Positions 34,300 to 47,656 are shown, numbered from the stretch's first letter. The stretch is DNA of 64,000 bases from Tanypteryx hageni (GCA_028673005.1 CM054116.1:71995315-72059314); one strand, 5' to 3'. The notes: a model not told the origin generated them from the sequence alone. Numbers and translations: made by a program.

Positions 34300-35530
34300 G
34301 AAAATGCGAGAGGGATGTAAAGATGGAAAAGGATAAGAGAAAGATAGCAAGACTTTCCTCTCCATATGTCAACCACGGCTAAGAGGTGGTGAGTGATTGA
34401 AGAGAGACGGAGGGGAAATGGGGTGTGAGTTGAGGTAGGAGGAAAAGAAGAGAGGGAGGAAGAAGAGGAGCTGTTGATTGGGAATAAAAAATATACAAAG
34501 GAAGAGAGAAGAGTTGGCTGGGTTGATGTAGAAAGTATGGGCGGGGTTTGGTTGTTGGACGAACTACGAGGAGAAGAGAGAGAGAAAGAGAGAGGAGGGA
34601 GGGACGGAGCAAGAACGATGCGCGGGATATGGAGAGCACAATGGTGGTGGAGGTCTAGATTTATTTTTCTCTGGTCGTTGGTGTGATGAGAAGGTGTGGC
34701 GGAAGGGGAAGAGGGGTGTGAAGGTGAGAGGGGGCGAGAAAAAAAACGAGGGAGAATTTGAGGTATGGAAAAGACGAAGAGAGGAGGTGGAGGAGAAGTC
34801 TGGTGGCAGGATGGGGGTTGGAGAGCAGAAAGTAGAGGGAGTGAGGTCGAGCAGAAGGCGTGGTGGTGAGCATGAGTTGGGTGTGTGGGGAGGGGTGGTA
34901 GAGGAGGGAAGGTCGGCAATCGATTCCCGACCCACCCCGTCTCTCTCTCTCTCTCAACCATCTTAGTCACGCGACACGGGAAGAAGAGAGAGAGGAGAGG
35001 GAAGGGGTGGTTTATGAGGGGGAGAAGAAAGGAGGGAGGGGAGGAGAAAGGAGGGAGTGGGGAGAAAGGAGGGAGTGGGGAGAAAGGAGGGAGTGGGGAG
35101 AAAGGAGGATGGGAAGGAGAAAGGAGGGAGTGAAGGAGAAAGGAGGGAGGGGAGGAGAAAGGAGGGAGGGGAGGAGAAAGGAGGGAGGGGAGGAGAAAGG
35201 AGGGAGGGGAAGAGAAAGGAGGGAGGGGTGAAGAAAGGAGGGAGGGGAAGAGAAAGGAGGGAGGGGAAGAGAAAGGAGGGAGGGGAAGAGAAAGGAGGGA
35301 GGGGAGAAGAAAGGAGGTAGGGGAGGAGAAAGGAGGGAGGATGGGCAAGATGAAGAGAGGGATTGGCTGGGAAACGGATGCTGTATGAGAGACAGTCCTT
35401 AAGGACAGGAAAAAAGGAGGGAAATGAAAGGGGATAGCCTCGCTCACACCTGAGGTTTCTTCGCGGCGAGTGGAACTGGCGAGAGACAGAGAGAGGGAGG
35501 GCGGGAGAGAAGGAGATGTGTAGAGACACG
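34300..35530. repeat. Polypurine domain
   Basis: GA-rich plus strand. The 452-residue minus-strand frame (34206-35564) and the many overlapping frames on both strands are compositional. Confidence 0.7.
35028..35345. repeat. 17-18-bp purine minisatellite
   Basis: About 18 copies of GGAGAAAGGAGGGAGGG with small variants (GGGGAGAAAGGAGGGAGT early, GGGAAGAGAAAGGAGGGA late). It is homogeneous enough to suggest recent expansion. Confidence 0.85.
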
Positions 35531-35635
35531 CCAAAGGTCTCCGGGTCACCTTCACGCCGATCAAATCAACTGTCCGCTCATACTACTACTTTTACCGCTC
35601 TTAGAAAAAAGGGTGGTTTCTCGTATTATCTAGAT

Positions 35636-35901
35636 CAGGTGTCGGCAACTTTTTTTCTGTCGGGTGCCACTCTTTAGCAATATTCATAATTTGTGGCAGT
35701 CCGCTCGTGCCACCCTAAAATTCATTTCATCCGAAACCCTTACAAAAAGTGCTTCTTATATAATAAAACATTCTGAAGATAATGCAGTGTAATTACAATA
35801 CGGATTACAATTGTAATTAAAGTAGAATTAATTTGAAAATACATATTTTTGTAATTATTCTCTGATATATCGTGCCATGTAAAAGCTCTCCGCGACCCCT
35901 G
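35636..35901. mobile_element. Non-autonomous hAT element with perfect 8-bp target duplication
   Basis: It starts CAGGTGTCGGCAAC and ends (complement) CAGGGGTCGCGGAG. Both sides carry the identical octamer ATCTAGAT (35628-35635 and 35902-35909), the 8-bp duplication made by hAT transposases. At 266 bp it has no coding capacity and depends on a transposase elsewhere. The target octamer is itself palindromic. Confidence 0.85.
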
Positions 35902-35909
35902 ATCTAGAT

Positions 35910-37330
35910 GACGGTGACTAAGACTTACCTGAATAAGACCAGGCTTTTCTTCGCTTTGCAAGGAATGAAATGAACACATTGATTTCCTTTGAGGAGTGAG
36001 GAAAAATATCTCGTGGCGCTCGCTGCAGCCTCTTGCTGTAACATCCTACGTCAACAAACGTTTATATAGGATTTGGAAAGCAAGGAATTTCTAGGAGAGA
36101 ATGATGCAGTAATACTAAAAGATTCTTATGGAAAATAACCTAAGGATTTCCCCTTTAATGCCATTTCTCTAAGGTTCTTGTTATACTCTGGGTCCTTACA
36201 TTATTCAGTTTTAATTAGAAGTTTTACATGAAAATTCAACTTCCTAAATCACCAGTGATGGATAATTGTGGAATATAATTACTGTAGCTAGTAATTTGAT
36301 ACGATACGCCTTTATTTTAGCATTTTGTATAACATAACGACCTAAGAAGTTAAAGTAGTATTAACACAGATTTATTTTAATTGATAAAATGACCCGAGGG
36401 TAGCTATTATTATATTTTATTGTATATTGTACTGATTAAATAACTATAATTTAAACGCTTTAAAATCTATATTGTATTTACATCATTATATAAATTTAAA
36501 CGATAATTTTGAGCAACAAATTAAACTTTTAACTTGAACTTGCTTTAAGGGACCCGCAATTACGCTTCTACTTCTTGAGAGGCAAATTTTCTACATGAAT
36601 ATAAAAAATAGGATAGATAGATTGAAATTCAAGACCCTGCCATGGTTGAATGAAAACAAGACTTTTTATAGAGGTCATTTTACATCGAAATTTAATCTTT
36701 TTTTATCCAATATTAAAAATATACACCCATTTTTAGATTCAACAATACATTTACGAATATGTATATCGCTTTATATTTCAAATACGCATATACATTCGCA
36801 TATTCCTCGAGATCAGTTCGCGTGTTCAAAAATGCACATTTCAATTATAATGATGAGGAAAGCCTCTATTTATTTAGATTTAATTTAATATTAGTAAACA
36901 TCCATAAACTTTTCATGGAGTAAATATTTAAGTATACGCAATCATTAAAACATTAAATAAAATGTACGACCTATTTAATGAAAATCTGAATTATAACAAA
37001 TTTTAAAATATAATAAGCGATATTAACGTTCAATGTTAATTAGCGAACTTGATTTATTCATTATTGCACAACTCCGTAAATAGTTTACGTTTTTGGATCC
37101 AAATTCATAATCATAAATATTATGCCACTTTAAATGCTTGAGCAGGGTTACTAAAACCCGTACTTGACCCATTTAATACTGAATACCGCAACTTTATCCC
37201 TAGACAAAAACTAATCGGTAATCAGCTAGTGATTAACGATTTGGAACGCAGGGGTCGTTTCAGACTTCCGGGAAACACATGAATAATTGTTTTCTGGATC
37301 AAAATCTATATACGGGGAGGAGGAAACGCG
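35910..37330. other. AT-rich spacer, no gene recognised
   Basis: Strongly AT-rich, especially 36200-37100. The 97-codon frame at 36595-36888 has no recognised motif. Confidence 0.4.
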
Positions 37331-38650
37331 ACGGGCGACGGTGGGGTGAAGGTAAAGAGACCTCTTAAGGTCGCGCGATACTTGAATGAGATTCCGCGCT
37401 GCGAACGCAAACGCTCTAGGGACTAGTAGTACCCTATGATAGACGAGGGTAACGGAAAAAATGTTTTTATGACGGGATGAGAGATATGACGAGATTGAAG
37501 GGAGCGAGATGGAGACACTAACCGTAGGTATGCATTTGGAGAGAGGATAGGGAGAGAGGTTGAGGGGGGCAGGTAGGAGGAAGGGGGGCAAATAGAAAGG
37601 AGAGAGAGGAGGGAAGGAAAGAGTTACGGAGAGAATGCGGAGTAGAACGGGACGAGGGGTGGGTATGCACGGGGAGACCGCACCTTGTGGGGAAGTCCTT
37701 GGCAAGGCGGAAGCGAAAGCGTGTTTGTGGGAAAGCGTAGAGTGATGAGTTCTCTGAGGAGTGGAGGTGAGGAGGGAGAGGGTGGCAATTACTATAACCA
37801 ACAGCCCGCTACAGTGCCTTAGTCAATCCCGCAGGCCGTTGGAAACGACGGAGAGGGAACAAGGGTTTTGGAAAGTAGGACGAGATTGGTGGTAGCGGCG
37901 TGAGATAGAAAAGAGATTTTTATGAGCAAAAGGGAATTTTGAAAAGGATGTTGTTTTGGGGGGGATGGGGGGGGGGGAGAATGGAGTCGGAGAACATTCA
38001 TGCTGGGGCATAGGGATGAACGACGGTGGATAGAAATGGGATAAGTATTTCCCGGGATCCAAGAAAATGGAGAGACATGTGAAGGATACTTGCCTCGAGA
38101 GTAGTTGGGTTGAATAGGGGTTAGGGAAGCTCTCTAGGGCCGGAGGAATGAGGAGTATGGTCGGATATAACTGCTGGGCTGCGAGGTGGGATAATATAGG
38201 GTGGCGAGGGTGGTTGTGTCGGGGCGGTTTGGAGGAGGGTTATGGAGGATTATGGCTAAGAAGGGTTGTGGGATGAGAGGAGAATAGGACAAGAAGGGAG
38301 TGAGAGAGATGCCAGGAGATTAAGAGGATGGCGGAGAAGAAAGCCAGCAGCGGGATGAAAGAGGAGCGTGACGGCGTGCGATTGGGTGGGGAATTCGTAG
38401 GAGGGAAGGATAATTGGAGGAAAATGGAATGGAGAATAGTGAAGTGAAAAATGGAGGAGTTTTATGGAGGCGGTTAATTCCGCGGGGATGTCTGAACGTT
38501 GCAATAAAAGATGGAACAGTGAAAGAGGATGGAGGGAGGCTTTCATTTTTAAAGGAGTGACCGCAGAGGACGAGGGTGGTGTGGGATGCGAGGAGAGAGA
38601 GAGGGGGGGGGGAGGGTTAAAGAAAGGAAAAGTTAGTAAAATAAACAATT
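37330..38650. repeat. G-rich purine domain
   Basis: The plus strand is purine-rich with more G than A, including G runs at 37962-37977 and 38607-38620. Repeat periodicity is weak. Frames of 191 and 130 residues on the minus strand are proline/serine/leucine-rich and not supported as genes. Confidence 0.6.
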
Positions 38651-39998
38651 GAATAGAACACTGTATTTATGTACTTCGGTGAGTTAAAATTTGTTTGTTT
38701 GTTGAACCGTCATGAAGGGAAAAGTGCTGTAATCCGAGGAAACTGTGGGTATTAATATTACATTTCATTCTAGGAACTTTTTAGATTTAAAAAAGGAACT
38801 CATATATGAGAGAAAACGCGTATCTTGTATCACCTCGGTCAAAACATTTCGAACCATACTTTACAAAGAAAAACGTATTAACAGGTTTCACTCCTATTTA
38901 ATAACAATTGTGCGTTATAAGCAAATGTCAAAAATGCATACGCCCGAAAAATAATGCGGTAATCAAAACTAAGTACATATGAATAAAATGATGGTAATAT
39001 TTAATATAACGAGTTTTAGTTTAATTAAGAATGTGATATGGAAAGGGAATGAACAATTCTGGCCAAGTAACCAAGAGAAAAATTCCTTATTTACACTATA
39101 TGAACTGAGGAAATTGTTGTTCTATCTATTCTTTGATTTTTTCTCACTGTATTTTATTATGCAGCGTTAATTGTCTTTTGTTTGCTTTCAGTCTGTTTAT
39201 TATTATGGTATGTTCTTTTTATAAAACATAAAACCTTTCTTTGGAGCGTATAAAAATAGGGGTTTAAAACTAAGTTATAGTTAGAATACTATTTCTTAGT
39301 AAAAGTAAAAATAAATCAGCATTACCTTAAAATTTGCCCAGTATATTCAGAAGACACTGTAAACGCCCGCAAGAATTGTTTTATGTCCCAGGATCTATAA
39401 TATTTTATGAAAAACGTTACGTCCTGCAATAAAAATTTCTATTTAGATTCCAAAAGATAATATTTTCTCATAAACTCAGCCAATGGGCGCCTTTTCATTG
39501 ACACGACTGTTGTTTTTTGTTAAGAAAATGTAAAAAATTAAAAATATAAAAAATAACATTGTTTTAGAAGATTAACTGAATGGAACAGAGGAATTGTTGT
39601 TTTGACCTCAAAATTAATGTGCACAAAAATTACAAAAACACAATCCTAAATTAGTCAAGCTTTCAAAAAGGAGCCAAATCCAAAATGTGAGCAGTGCTTT
39701 ATTACTTGAGCGATAAGCATGTTCAAAAGTGCAGTACAGGGATTCAAAATATTGGATGATCAATACGTTACAGCGGTTTTTGTTTAATCTTAAACGACAC
39801 GAAAATATGCCGTCGTATGATGACAATAAAATGTGACCCAAACATTAGGTGTGGCCAGAAAAATATATCTAATAGATTTACAGGAATTGTCCTCTAAAAA
39901 TTCCTGAAGATTGAAAAGAGGAAAAACTTGGCGCATAAAAATTTTCTGTAACATCCTGGTTTATAATTGACAGTAGCTCAATAACTTTGGCTAAGATT
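38651..39998. other. AT-rich spacer, no gene recognised
   Basis: No supported ORF, RNA gene or transposon end. Confidence 0.4.
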
Positions 39999-40084
39999 AA
40001 TAAAGGTGAAATACTCCTTTAGCCAAACAATTAGAGGGTTACAACCCTCTAATTGTTTGGCTAAAGGAGTATTTCACCTTTATT
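39999..40084. repeat. Perfect 42-bp palindrome with 2-nt spacer
   Basis: Arm 39999-40040 begins AATAAAGGTGAAATACTCC and ends AGAGGGTT. After AC (40041-40042), arm 40043-40084 is its exact complement. There is no similarity to the transposon ends elsewhere in the window and no evident target duplication. Confidence 0.95.
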
Positions 40085-41696
40085 ATCCTGGTTTATGGTG
40101 ACGCAAAACGAGAATTGTTATGTTCATAATTAAAAATTAAACGCAAAGAGTTGAACTAATTTTATCGCAGTTTTCATTTTTATTGTCATTGTTCTCCCTT
40201 CATTTGCAGACATTAGTGGCCAGTTTCCTTTTCCGTGGTAGGATAGCCAATAAAATTAATCCCGCAGCTCAGAATTATATTACTATTCTACCCGCGAATG
40301 CAAAGCGCACGTGCAGAACACAGAAAGGCTTTATCCGTTTACCGCACTCGCATACTCGTGCATTCCAATAAGCAAAGAACAATCCCCACTGACCCATTTT
40401 AATAATCAAAGAATAACCATCGAATCGCAATCGATACGAAGGCACTTTCTCCCCAAACCTCGTATTATATTGCATCGTCATCGCCAAACAAAGGAGTATA
40501 TTTTTACGTCGCATGCTCATTTCTTTCGCGGATTCCTTCCGATCGATACAAGAGCACGAAAGTATGGTATAACAGGTGATCTACGGTGATCGAAATGGGG
40601 TACATATTTTCGAATAGCTAGGTGATTGTGATGGAAGGAAACAAAATTGAAAGTAGAGAAAGAACTCCAAGCGTAAGTACCGCCGAGCTTAAATGCGAAT
40701 TGCCGGAAACTCGTGCTTCAGAATCGAGAACGGGTAAAAGCGTTTTACCGTGAGAAGAGGGACGGCGAACGAAATTGCCGCAAAAGCAATAACGGAAAAA
40801 GGTAAAGCCTAGATAAACAAGAGCCCGTTGGACGATGACAGATTAAACGAGATGGGATGGGTGGTGGTGGTGTTGGTGAAGGTGGGTGAGGTCTTCCCAA
40901 AGTACTTCTTCTACGTGATGAAGACGACAGTGAGAGTGTGTCAACCGTTACCGATTCCGGTTCCTTTTCGCATCGCTCTCCCACGTGTTTGCACTTCCAC
41001 ACATTGCCACACGTAGCACGGTAGCAAATGACGAGCGAGTGTGTGTGTGGGTAGGTTTGTTTGCACTTACACGCGCGGGCGCGTATTTATTTCTCTTTCC
41101 CGCCGGCGGTGAGGGTGGTGGTGATAGCTTGCGGTGTTGGTGACGGTGGCTGGTGGAGGTTTTTTTGGTGTATATGGTCGTGACGTTCTTTCCGTGGCGG
41201 TGGGTTGTTTTAAATGCGCTCGGTCGCCACTTCTATGATGCCGAGGGAGAAGTCGGACGCCGGGAGACTTCAACGCCCGTTCCGACACTTCCCGGAGACG
41301 AGCTCTCCCAACGTTCCAGTATTAGTGGCGGCTTTAAACCATTGTTGATAGAGACGCGGCGGCTGGAACCATTACATGTTTATATTATAAGCCCGCAAAA
41401 AATGGAGCTCTCAGAGGACTACCACTAAAGCATTATTTTTTTAAACAAGTGCAGAATATTTTTATCTATGGGATATATATATAAAAGGTAGTTAATGGAT
41501 GGAGAGAGAGATAGAGAAATAAAGGAAGTGCGCGATTCTAAAGTGCGATCCAAATGTGAACCAATACTTCATTCGTCTACAAGTCTTGCTCCGCGTGTCA
41601 TTGCGGGAACCATGCCAGGCAACTAATCAAAGAAGCGAGCTAGCGTGCAACTACTCAAAGAATATAAATTTTTTGGAATGAGTATAAAAATACCTA
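40085..41696. other. Spacer with small GT-rich patches
   Basis: GGTGGTGGTGTTGG at about 40861-40880 and GGTGAGGGTGGTGGTGATAG at about 41107 resemble single units of the big minisatellite. A (GT)n-like stretch lies at 41037-41056. CpG is relatively frequent at 40900-41300. No gene was recognised. Confidence 0.4.
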
Positions 41697-42007
41697 CAGA
41701 GGCGGACCCAGGTTTGTTCTGCCCCGATGTATTTATATTGTTCTACTGTTTAACTTAACGCGGAAATGTTTTAAGTACGCGTCACTTTACGAGGTTTTTC
41801 TTTAACAACAAATGAGTAAGTTTTAAGAAGAGGCGTTATTTTTTTCGCAAAATTAAATTTTAAATGTAATGTGTTTAGTGAATTTTATTTTAATTACACA
41901 AAATTTTCCACCAAATATGACCGAAACAATCGTTATTTCCGTCAAATACTGTAGTGTTATTTGAATTCGTGGCCGTATACACCGTTCCTGCTCTGGGTCA
42001 GCCACTG
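41697..42007. mobile_element. Non-autonomous hAT-like element
   Basis: Left end CAGAGGCGGACCCAGG; right end complemented CAGTGGCTGACCCAGAG. Terminal CAGWGGC and GACCCAG blocks align in both. Flanking octamers AATACCTA and ACTGGCTA agree at 5 of 8 positions, so the target duplication is eroded or uncertain. The element is 311 bp with no coding capacity. Confidence 0.65.
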
Positions 42008-44209
42008 ACTGGCTAATTAGCATCAAAACTTCCACTTCACTCACTCGCTATTGGTTTCTTTAGTAATCTATGGATGAGGTGAAGGGAAGGGAAATAATCG
42101 AAAAGGAAATAAGAAATTCAAAGTTTTTTAAGAAAGAATGTATAAGAAAATTCATATAGAATATAAAAAAGAAAAAATAGAATGGAAGAATATATATATA
42201 TATTAAATGTATATAAAGATGCATCCCTGTTATGAAGCAAAGGGTAAGACACTCACCAACGTTTGTGCTGCGCTCTGGTGCTGGAAAACGGAAGAGGAGA
42301 TTCTTTAGTGTCATGTGACAGACAGGAAGATAGATAGATAGATAGATAGAGAGAGAGTAAAAGAGTAAGAGTAAAAAGATACAGAGACGGAAGAGAGAGA
42401 GAAAGGAAGAGAGACGGAGTCAGTAGTAGTAGTAGTTTTATTTCTGGAAGTTTTGTATTCTTCACGCGACACACCGTCAACCAATGATCTGAAAGAAAGG
42501 ATCCGAGTTCGGAAAATAACGCTCACTCTCTCTTTTTTTATATAGGATATATCAAAGAATATGAGAAACATTTTTTACGGGGATATTTTTACTGACGCCC
42601 GCAAAAGCGTTATTAACGTCAACTTTTACCACAGTCGTTTTATAATTCGAACTTTTCACGCGAACAAAAGCAAATTTGAGTGAGCTAGTGAATTTTGACG
42701 CGATCAAATCCGAATTGTATCGAAAGAGGAATATGAATAAGATTTCTTGGATTTAAACGTCCCTGTGTCTTGAAACAAGTTACCATTTTTGGGGAACGAG
42801 GAGGACAGTTGGTGAAAGCATCAGTTTTGGAACTTAACTTTTTATTTGTCTCTTAAAAGAGAGACAATATTTACCGACAACAAATAACAAGTTACACAAC
42901 AAGAATTTTAAACAGAAAAATGGAAGTATCACGTAATGATCTTTTCGTAAAATGTTTCACCACGAAATATCTTGTCGCTTATGAATATGCAGCAAGAAGA
43001 AAATTGTACTCCTTACTATACTTAACAAATAAAAACTTAAAAATAATCAACCACATAAAAAATACAAAAGTTTCACACTGATAATAGTTGATCCCTTCAC
43101 TTAAAAAATATCAGATAAACCATTTTTAATAAATAAAATAATACAATGATAATTTTTCTTTGTGAATAGTAAAACAAGTAACAAAGAAACATTTGTCCTA
43201 TGGGGTAGATAATATGTTAATAAAATATGACCAAACTGTGTATATAATTGTAATGACAAACGTGCTCGCAATTTCCGCCGGAATTAATCCTTGTAACATC
43301 AACAGGAAATATTGCAGACTAGTGAACTTAACGCCATATCGCCGACGGAAAAACCTTGCGAGCATAAAAAATACACTGAAATAATTAACTCAGTCAAACA
43401 ATTACACCTACCTAACGACCAACAGAAAACAAACCCGCACTCGGACCTTCAAAAGAACGGAAGTTCCGACGGTCACAACGCAGTAACCAACCCGTCGAAC
43501 CGCAAACGGATCGAATCCCTTATTCCAGGAATCACAAGTTGAAGTTCTTCCGTACCAGAAATAAATAAATGAAACAAAATTACGCTTTTTCTCCATTCCC
43601 ATCCCGTAAAAAAGGACAAAAGAATTGTAACCCATTTACTATACAGCTCGATTCGAGTTTTGAAAAAAAAATAACCGCCTCAGTTCGCTTTCAGCAAACC
43701 TTGCGGAACATGAAACATTGTCTGCGGACGACACACGAGACCCCTCTCAATAATCTTTCCATTCCACAAAGGGATCGGCCGTGTGAACGAATAAAGAGGG
43801 AGACCCAACCACCCTCCCATTTTACTCTCCCACGCACCCCTCATATTCTTTTTTATATTATTTCAAAGCGGCGTGACCTTCCGATAGCCTTGGGGTTGTT
43901 TCACCCTTCCACCTGCCTCTATCCGACCATTCGGGACACGACGCCCTGAGAGATACGGCGGCGGGAGGACGACAGCCGGTATCGAGCGAAGAACCGGGTT
44001 ATGTGGAGCCGCCGCCAACCCCCTGGGTCGACTCGTCGCTGTCGGAAGAGCGCGGGACGGTCGCCAAAAATACATAAGGCGTAGGAGGCAAAACGTCCGA
44101 GGGAAGATCGCTACTACAAAACGCACGGGTCGACGTAGGACAAAAAAGGTCGCCTTGACGGGCTCACTACGTAAGTAGGTCGGAACGTACCGAGGGGTAT
44201 ACTCTAGCG
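42008..44209. other. Spacer with a (TAGA)n microsatellite
   Basis: AT-rich DNA with a GATA/GAGA microsatellite at 42328-42357 and a short AGT triplet run at about 42421-42435. A GC-rich CpG-containing stretch occupies about 43920-44160. No gene was recognised. Confidence 0.45.
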
Positions 44210-44874
44210 CAGGGGTGGAAAACCTTTTCTACCGCCATGACCTGCTAAAAAGCGACACCCGGTTCGAATCCTGTAGAATTTTTTCCGAGGACGCCCGGCT
44301 CCCTATTTGTGCGTGTTGGAACTAAGGAGACGAGGACGAACCAATGAGAACATGAGAAAGAAAGAAATGAGGAACGCGCTCAAATTAACATTCCGTCCTT
44401 TGGAAGGGACATTAAGCCGTTGGTACCATTGGTGCTCTTCGTTAAGAGCAGGCTAAAAGACTGCACCAAGTTTTTCTCTTCCCTTACAATCCAGCTATTG
44501 CACTACCTCTTAGATACCCAATGCGCGTAGGCAAAAGGTGAATCAGGAGGGCGTAAAACACGCACGAGAGTGTAACACTCAAAAAAACTTTTCTACACCG
44601 AGGGCCACGCTTGCGGTGGAAAATTCTTCGGCGGGCAACATTGAAAGTCGCAAACACTTCGGCGAGCCTGATTAAGAGTATCATCGTAAATTGCCTCGAG
44701 ATTCTGAGGCATGGTATAAGTGAAAATCAAGTCCGAATGAGGTTTTTGAGGTTAACATCTCTATATTAAAGGTTGTATTATAAAAAGTTTTATAAAAATA
44801 TATGAATTTGTGTGTCAATTTTTACGGACTGATATTTCAACGTAGCTTCGCGGTCCGTGGATTGCTCATCTCTG
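44210..44874. mobile_element. Non-autonomous hAT element, 665 bp
   Basis: Left end CAGGGGTGGAAAAC; right end complemented CAGAGATGAGCAATC, the CAGRGRTGRRMAA pattern of many hAT termini. Flanking octamers CTCTAGCG (44202-44209) and CTCTAACG (44875-44882) match at 7 of 8 positions. A GGTTCGAATCC motif at about 44252 inside is B-box-like but isolated. There is no transposase. Confidence 0.8.
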
Positions 44875-44882
44875 CTCTAACG

Positions 44883-45746
44883 GCTAAAAGTCTTTTGGGA
44901 ATTAATTATGGGAGCGATAAGGGCTGTATTTAAGAGCACTGTAGTTCGTATACAAGTATCGCAAGAGAAATTAATTCCATCGCGTGTTTTATTTTAGTCA
45001 GGCGAATACAAAAAAACATTTTCCCGTAGTGAATGTCATATATTCCGGATAGGGCAATTACCATAGAAACCAACAGATTCCATTTTGCGTAAAAATGTTT
45101 TGAAATCATCAACTGAAGATATTATTCTTTAATGCCGATGTCACCTCTTGTCAATCGATTATGCCATTAATAAAATTATGTTTCGCATTTCATGTAATTA
45201 TTTTTTTTACGTATTTTTGACTTGATTTTACCGATTACCGTGCTGAAGAGAAAACGGAGATTTATGTTTTGGTCTACTGCTGATGTTTCCGAGAGAATAT
45301 GCTAACCTAATGGATCCCTAAATAATAAGGTAGAACCAATTCTGCGACTGCTCTCTAATACAATGTTTAGTGTAGCTTTTATGGCATGGCTACCTGACAT
45401 CAACAGCTAGTGTGAAAATCATCCTATATCTCAATACCCTAGCTAAATTCTGTCTATAAAACAAAACCAGATTTCAATAATTCGCTGTACAAACTTGTTT
45501 ATTTTCTGAGTCTATGTCTTTTGAATGTTTATATTGACTTGATTATTTTAATCATTCAACAAGGTTTTCTCTTTAATTAAATATATAAACCAATGTAAAT
45601 TTTCTGTTTTATTTTTACCAAATCTTATTTTTGGCCTGACATTCGACTCTTCGTATGCTGTAAAAACGTTTTACATATATTATGCAAGTTTTTCCTTAAT
45701 AAGTCCCACCCATACAGATCATGTAGATTATATTACCCATATGTAT
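44883..45746. other. AT-rich spacer, no gene recognised
   Basis: No supported feature. Confidence 0.4.
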
Positions 45747-46040
45747 CAGAGATCGGCAACATTTTTTTCTCAAGTGCCATTCTGAAAATATTCCAAATCT
45801 GTGACCTCCTCCCCCGTGCGTGTACAATTAAGTTCATATCTAACTTTTATGAGGTATTACTTTTTATACAAGATATCCTGAGTGTGATACGAGAAAGCTA
45901 CTCTATAGAATGAAATTAAAACAAAAGTATAATTATTTTTTTGATATATTTATTTTGTTATTTTGCCGTGAATTAGCGTGTCCGTAAATGTTCTTCACGT
46001 GTCACCTTTGAGCACGCGTCCTATGCGTTGCCTAACTCTG
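45747..46040. mobile_element. Non-autonomous hAT-like element, 294 bp
   Basis: Left end CAGAGATCGGCAAC; right end complemented CAGAGTTAGGCAAC, 11 of 14 identical. Flanks ATATGTAT and CCCTATAT agree at only 4 of 8, so no target duplication is claimed. The ends themselves are convincing. Confidence 0.65.
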
Positions 46041-46860
46041 CCCTATATGCTGTAAATAACTCATTTATTAATGAATTCTTATTCTCATTGGACATATTAC
46101 GTTTAAAGTAAGGATATCACTGGTTATGCTTACGCAATTTAGTTAATGAAGAATCTGACTGATGAAACAAGCGCAAAAGAACCATATTTCAGAACGGATT
46201 CTAATTTTTACGATTACCTCACTTAACTTTTAAGTTAGATTAAGGATCAACATAAAATCCGATCTCTGAAAAATGTGACATAGACACATTTACAAATTAC
46301 TAAAAAAATACTCTGTTGGGTAAAAACTAAATTCAAATTCGTCTCTATTTTAATTTAAAAAAATACAATTTGCTTTGAAATAATTTTAAATTTTATAAAA
46401 AATGAAAGAGATTTTTATTAATGAATTATTAGATATTTACCTTTATACCAATATGGAGGAAATAAATAAGTTAGACTTCAAAGAAGTCTTTGGAATTGTG
46501 CGATCTATTCATCGATTACTAACATCAGCAAAATTTATGAAATGTCGACAAGGAACATGAATTATCATCTCTAAGACGTTTGCGAACGGAATGTAACAGT
46601 AATCGAACTGCGTGCTCCTAAATTAAGTAGTTAAACGCCATGAGAAAATCTGCAGAAAGTAAAAGCAATAATTTAGCCGCCATGGGCATTTCCAGGCAGA
46701 GGATAGGGTCCCGCACACGAATGTGAAGGATGAACCGAACTAAGCAGGCTTTAGCGATTGTGCCACGAGAGACGAGAGGTGGATCCCCTTTTTCTGGGAC
46801 ACACAACTCGAGAAAAATTGTTTAATTAAATCAGAGATTCATTGATCGAGTTTCCCTTTT
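46041..46860. other. AT-rich spacer, no gene recognised
   Basis: No supported feature. Confidence 0.4.
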
Positions 46861-47610
46861 TCCGTCTACCCCCGCGAATAATCATTCGAAAAGAATTGGA
46901 GGCGAAGGGAGGAAGAGAGAGAGAGAGAGAAGAGAGGGAAAGCAGCATAACAGAGAGGGGGGAGAGTAAGTCAGGGGGATGGTCAGGACAAAAGGGCAGC
47001 GTAATGACGACCAAGGGCAAGGAAAAATATATATAGAGAGAGAGGCGATGGTGATGCCCTCTTTGAGTAGGTGAGGGAAGGAGAATGGACGGAATGGACT
47101 GAGATGAAGAGAAAAAGAGAAAGAGATAGAGGAGTGAAGACGAAGTAGATGGAATATAGAGAAAGAAAGATGGCGGTGCGAGTGAGAGAATGAGGCACAT
47201 TCCTCGCTGCGAATTGGAACGCTAAATTGGAAGTCAAGCCAACTCGCCCCATTCCAAAAACCCCCAACTCGACCATCCTTCCTCATCCTCTTAAAACTCT
47301 CTCCCTCGCCACCCCTCGAAGCCTCAATATCCTAGGAAAGAGATGGAAAGAGAGGGAGGGAGGGAATTGTGGGAGTCCACCACCCTCTGCCCTTTCTCTC
47401 TCTCTCTCCCTTTTGCTACCACCGGTCTCCCTCTTCCTCGATTTTCCTCTCTCTCTCTCCCTTCGTCTCTTCTCCGTCTCTCTCTCTCTCCTTCTTCCCT
47501 CAATCTATCAACCCCATAATCGTTATTCTTAGGATTTCCCACCTCTCCGCAAAATCTTTTCTTTTGCCATCTCCTCCTCCTCATTTCCTTCCCCTTTTTA
47601 AGAGTGTAAC
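46860..47610. repeat. Purine tract followed by pyrimidine tract
   Basis: GA-rich on the plus strand at 46890-47180, CT-rich at 47275-47600, with ordinary sequence between. The two halves could in principle pair or mark an inverted arrangement, but I see no exact arm match. Confidence 0.65.
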
Positions 47611-47656
47611 TCCTCCCCGGATGAAGTACCAAAAATACATATTGGATCGTCAGAAT

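Noticed and set aside
34206..35564. 452-residue minus-strand frame
   Set aside because: It includes an (AT)n-derived isoleucine-tyrosine run and purine minisatellite translation.
45739..46048. 8-bp target duplication for the hAT-like element at 45747-46040
   Set aside because: The flanking octamers agree at only 4 of 8, no better than AT-rich chance. The element is retained on its ends alone.
46860..47610. Large inverted repeat between adjacent GA and CT tracts
   Set aside because: Complementarity is only compositional; no exact arm longer than short GA/CT runs was seen.
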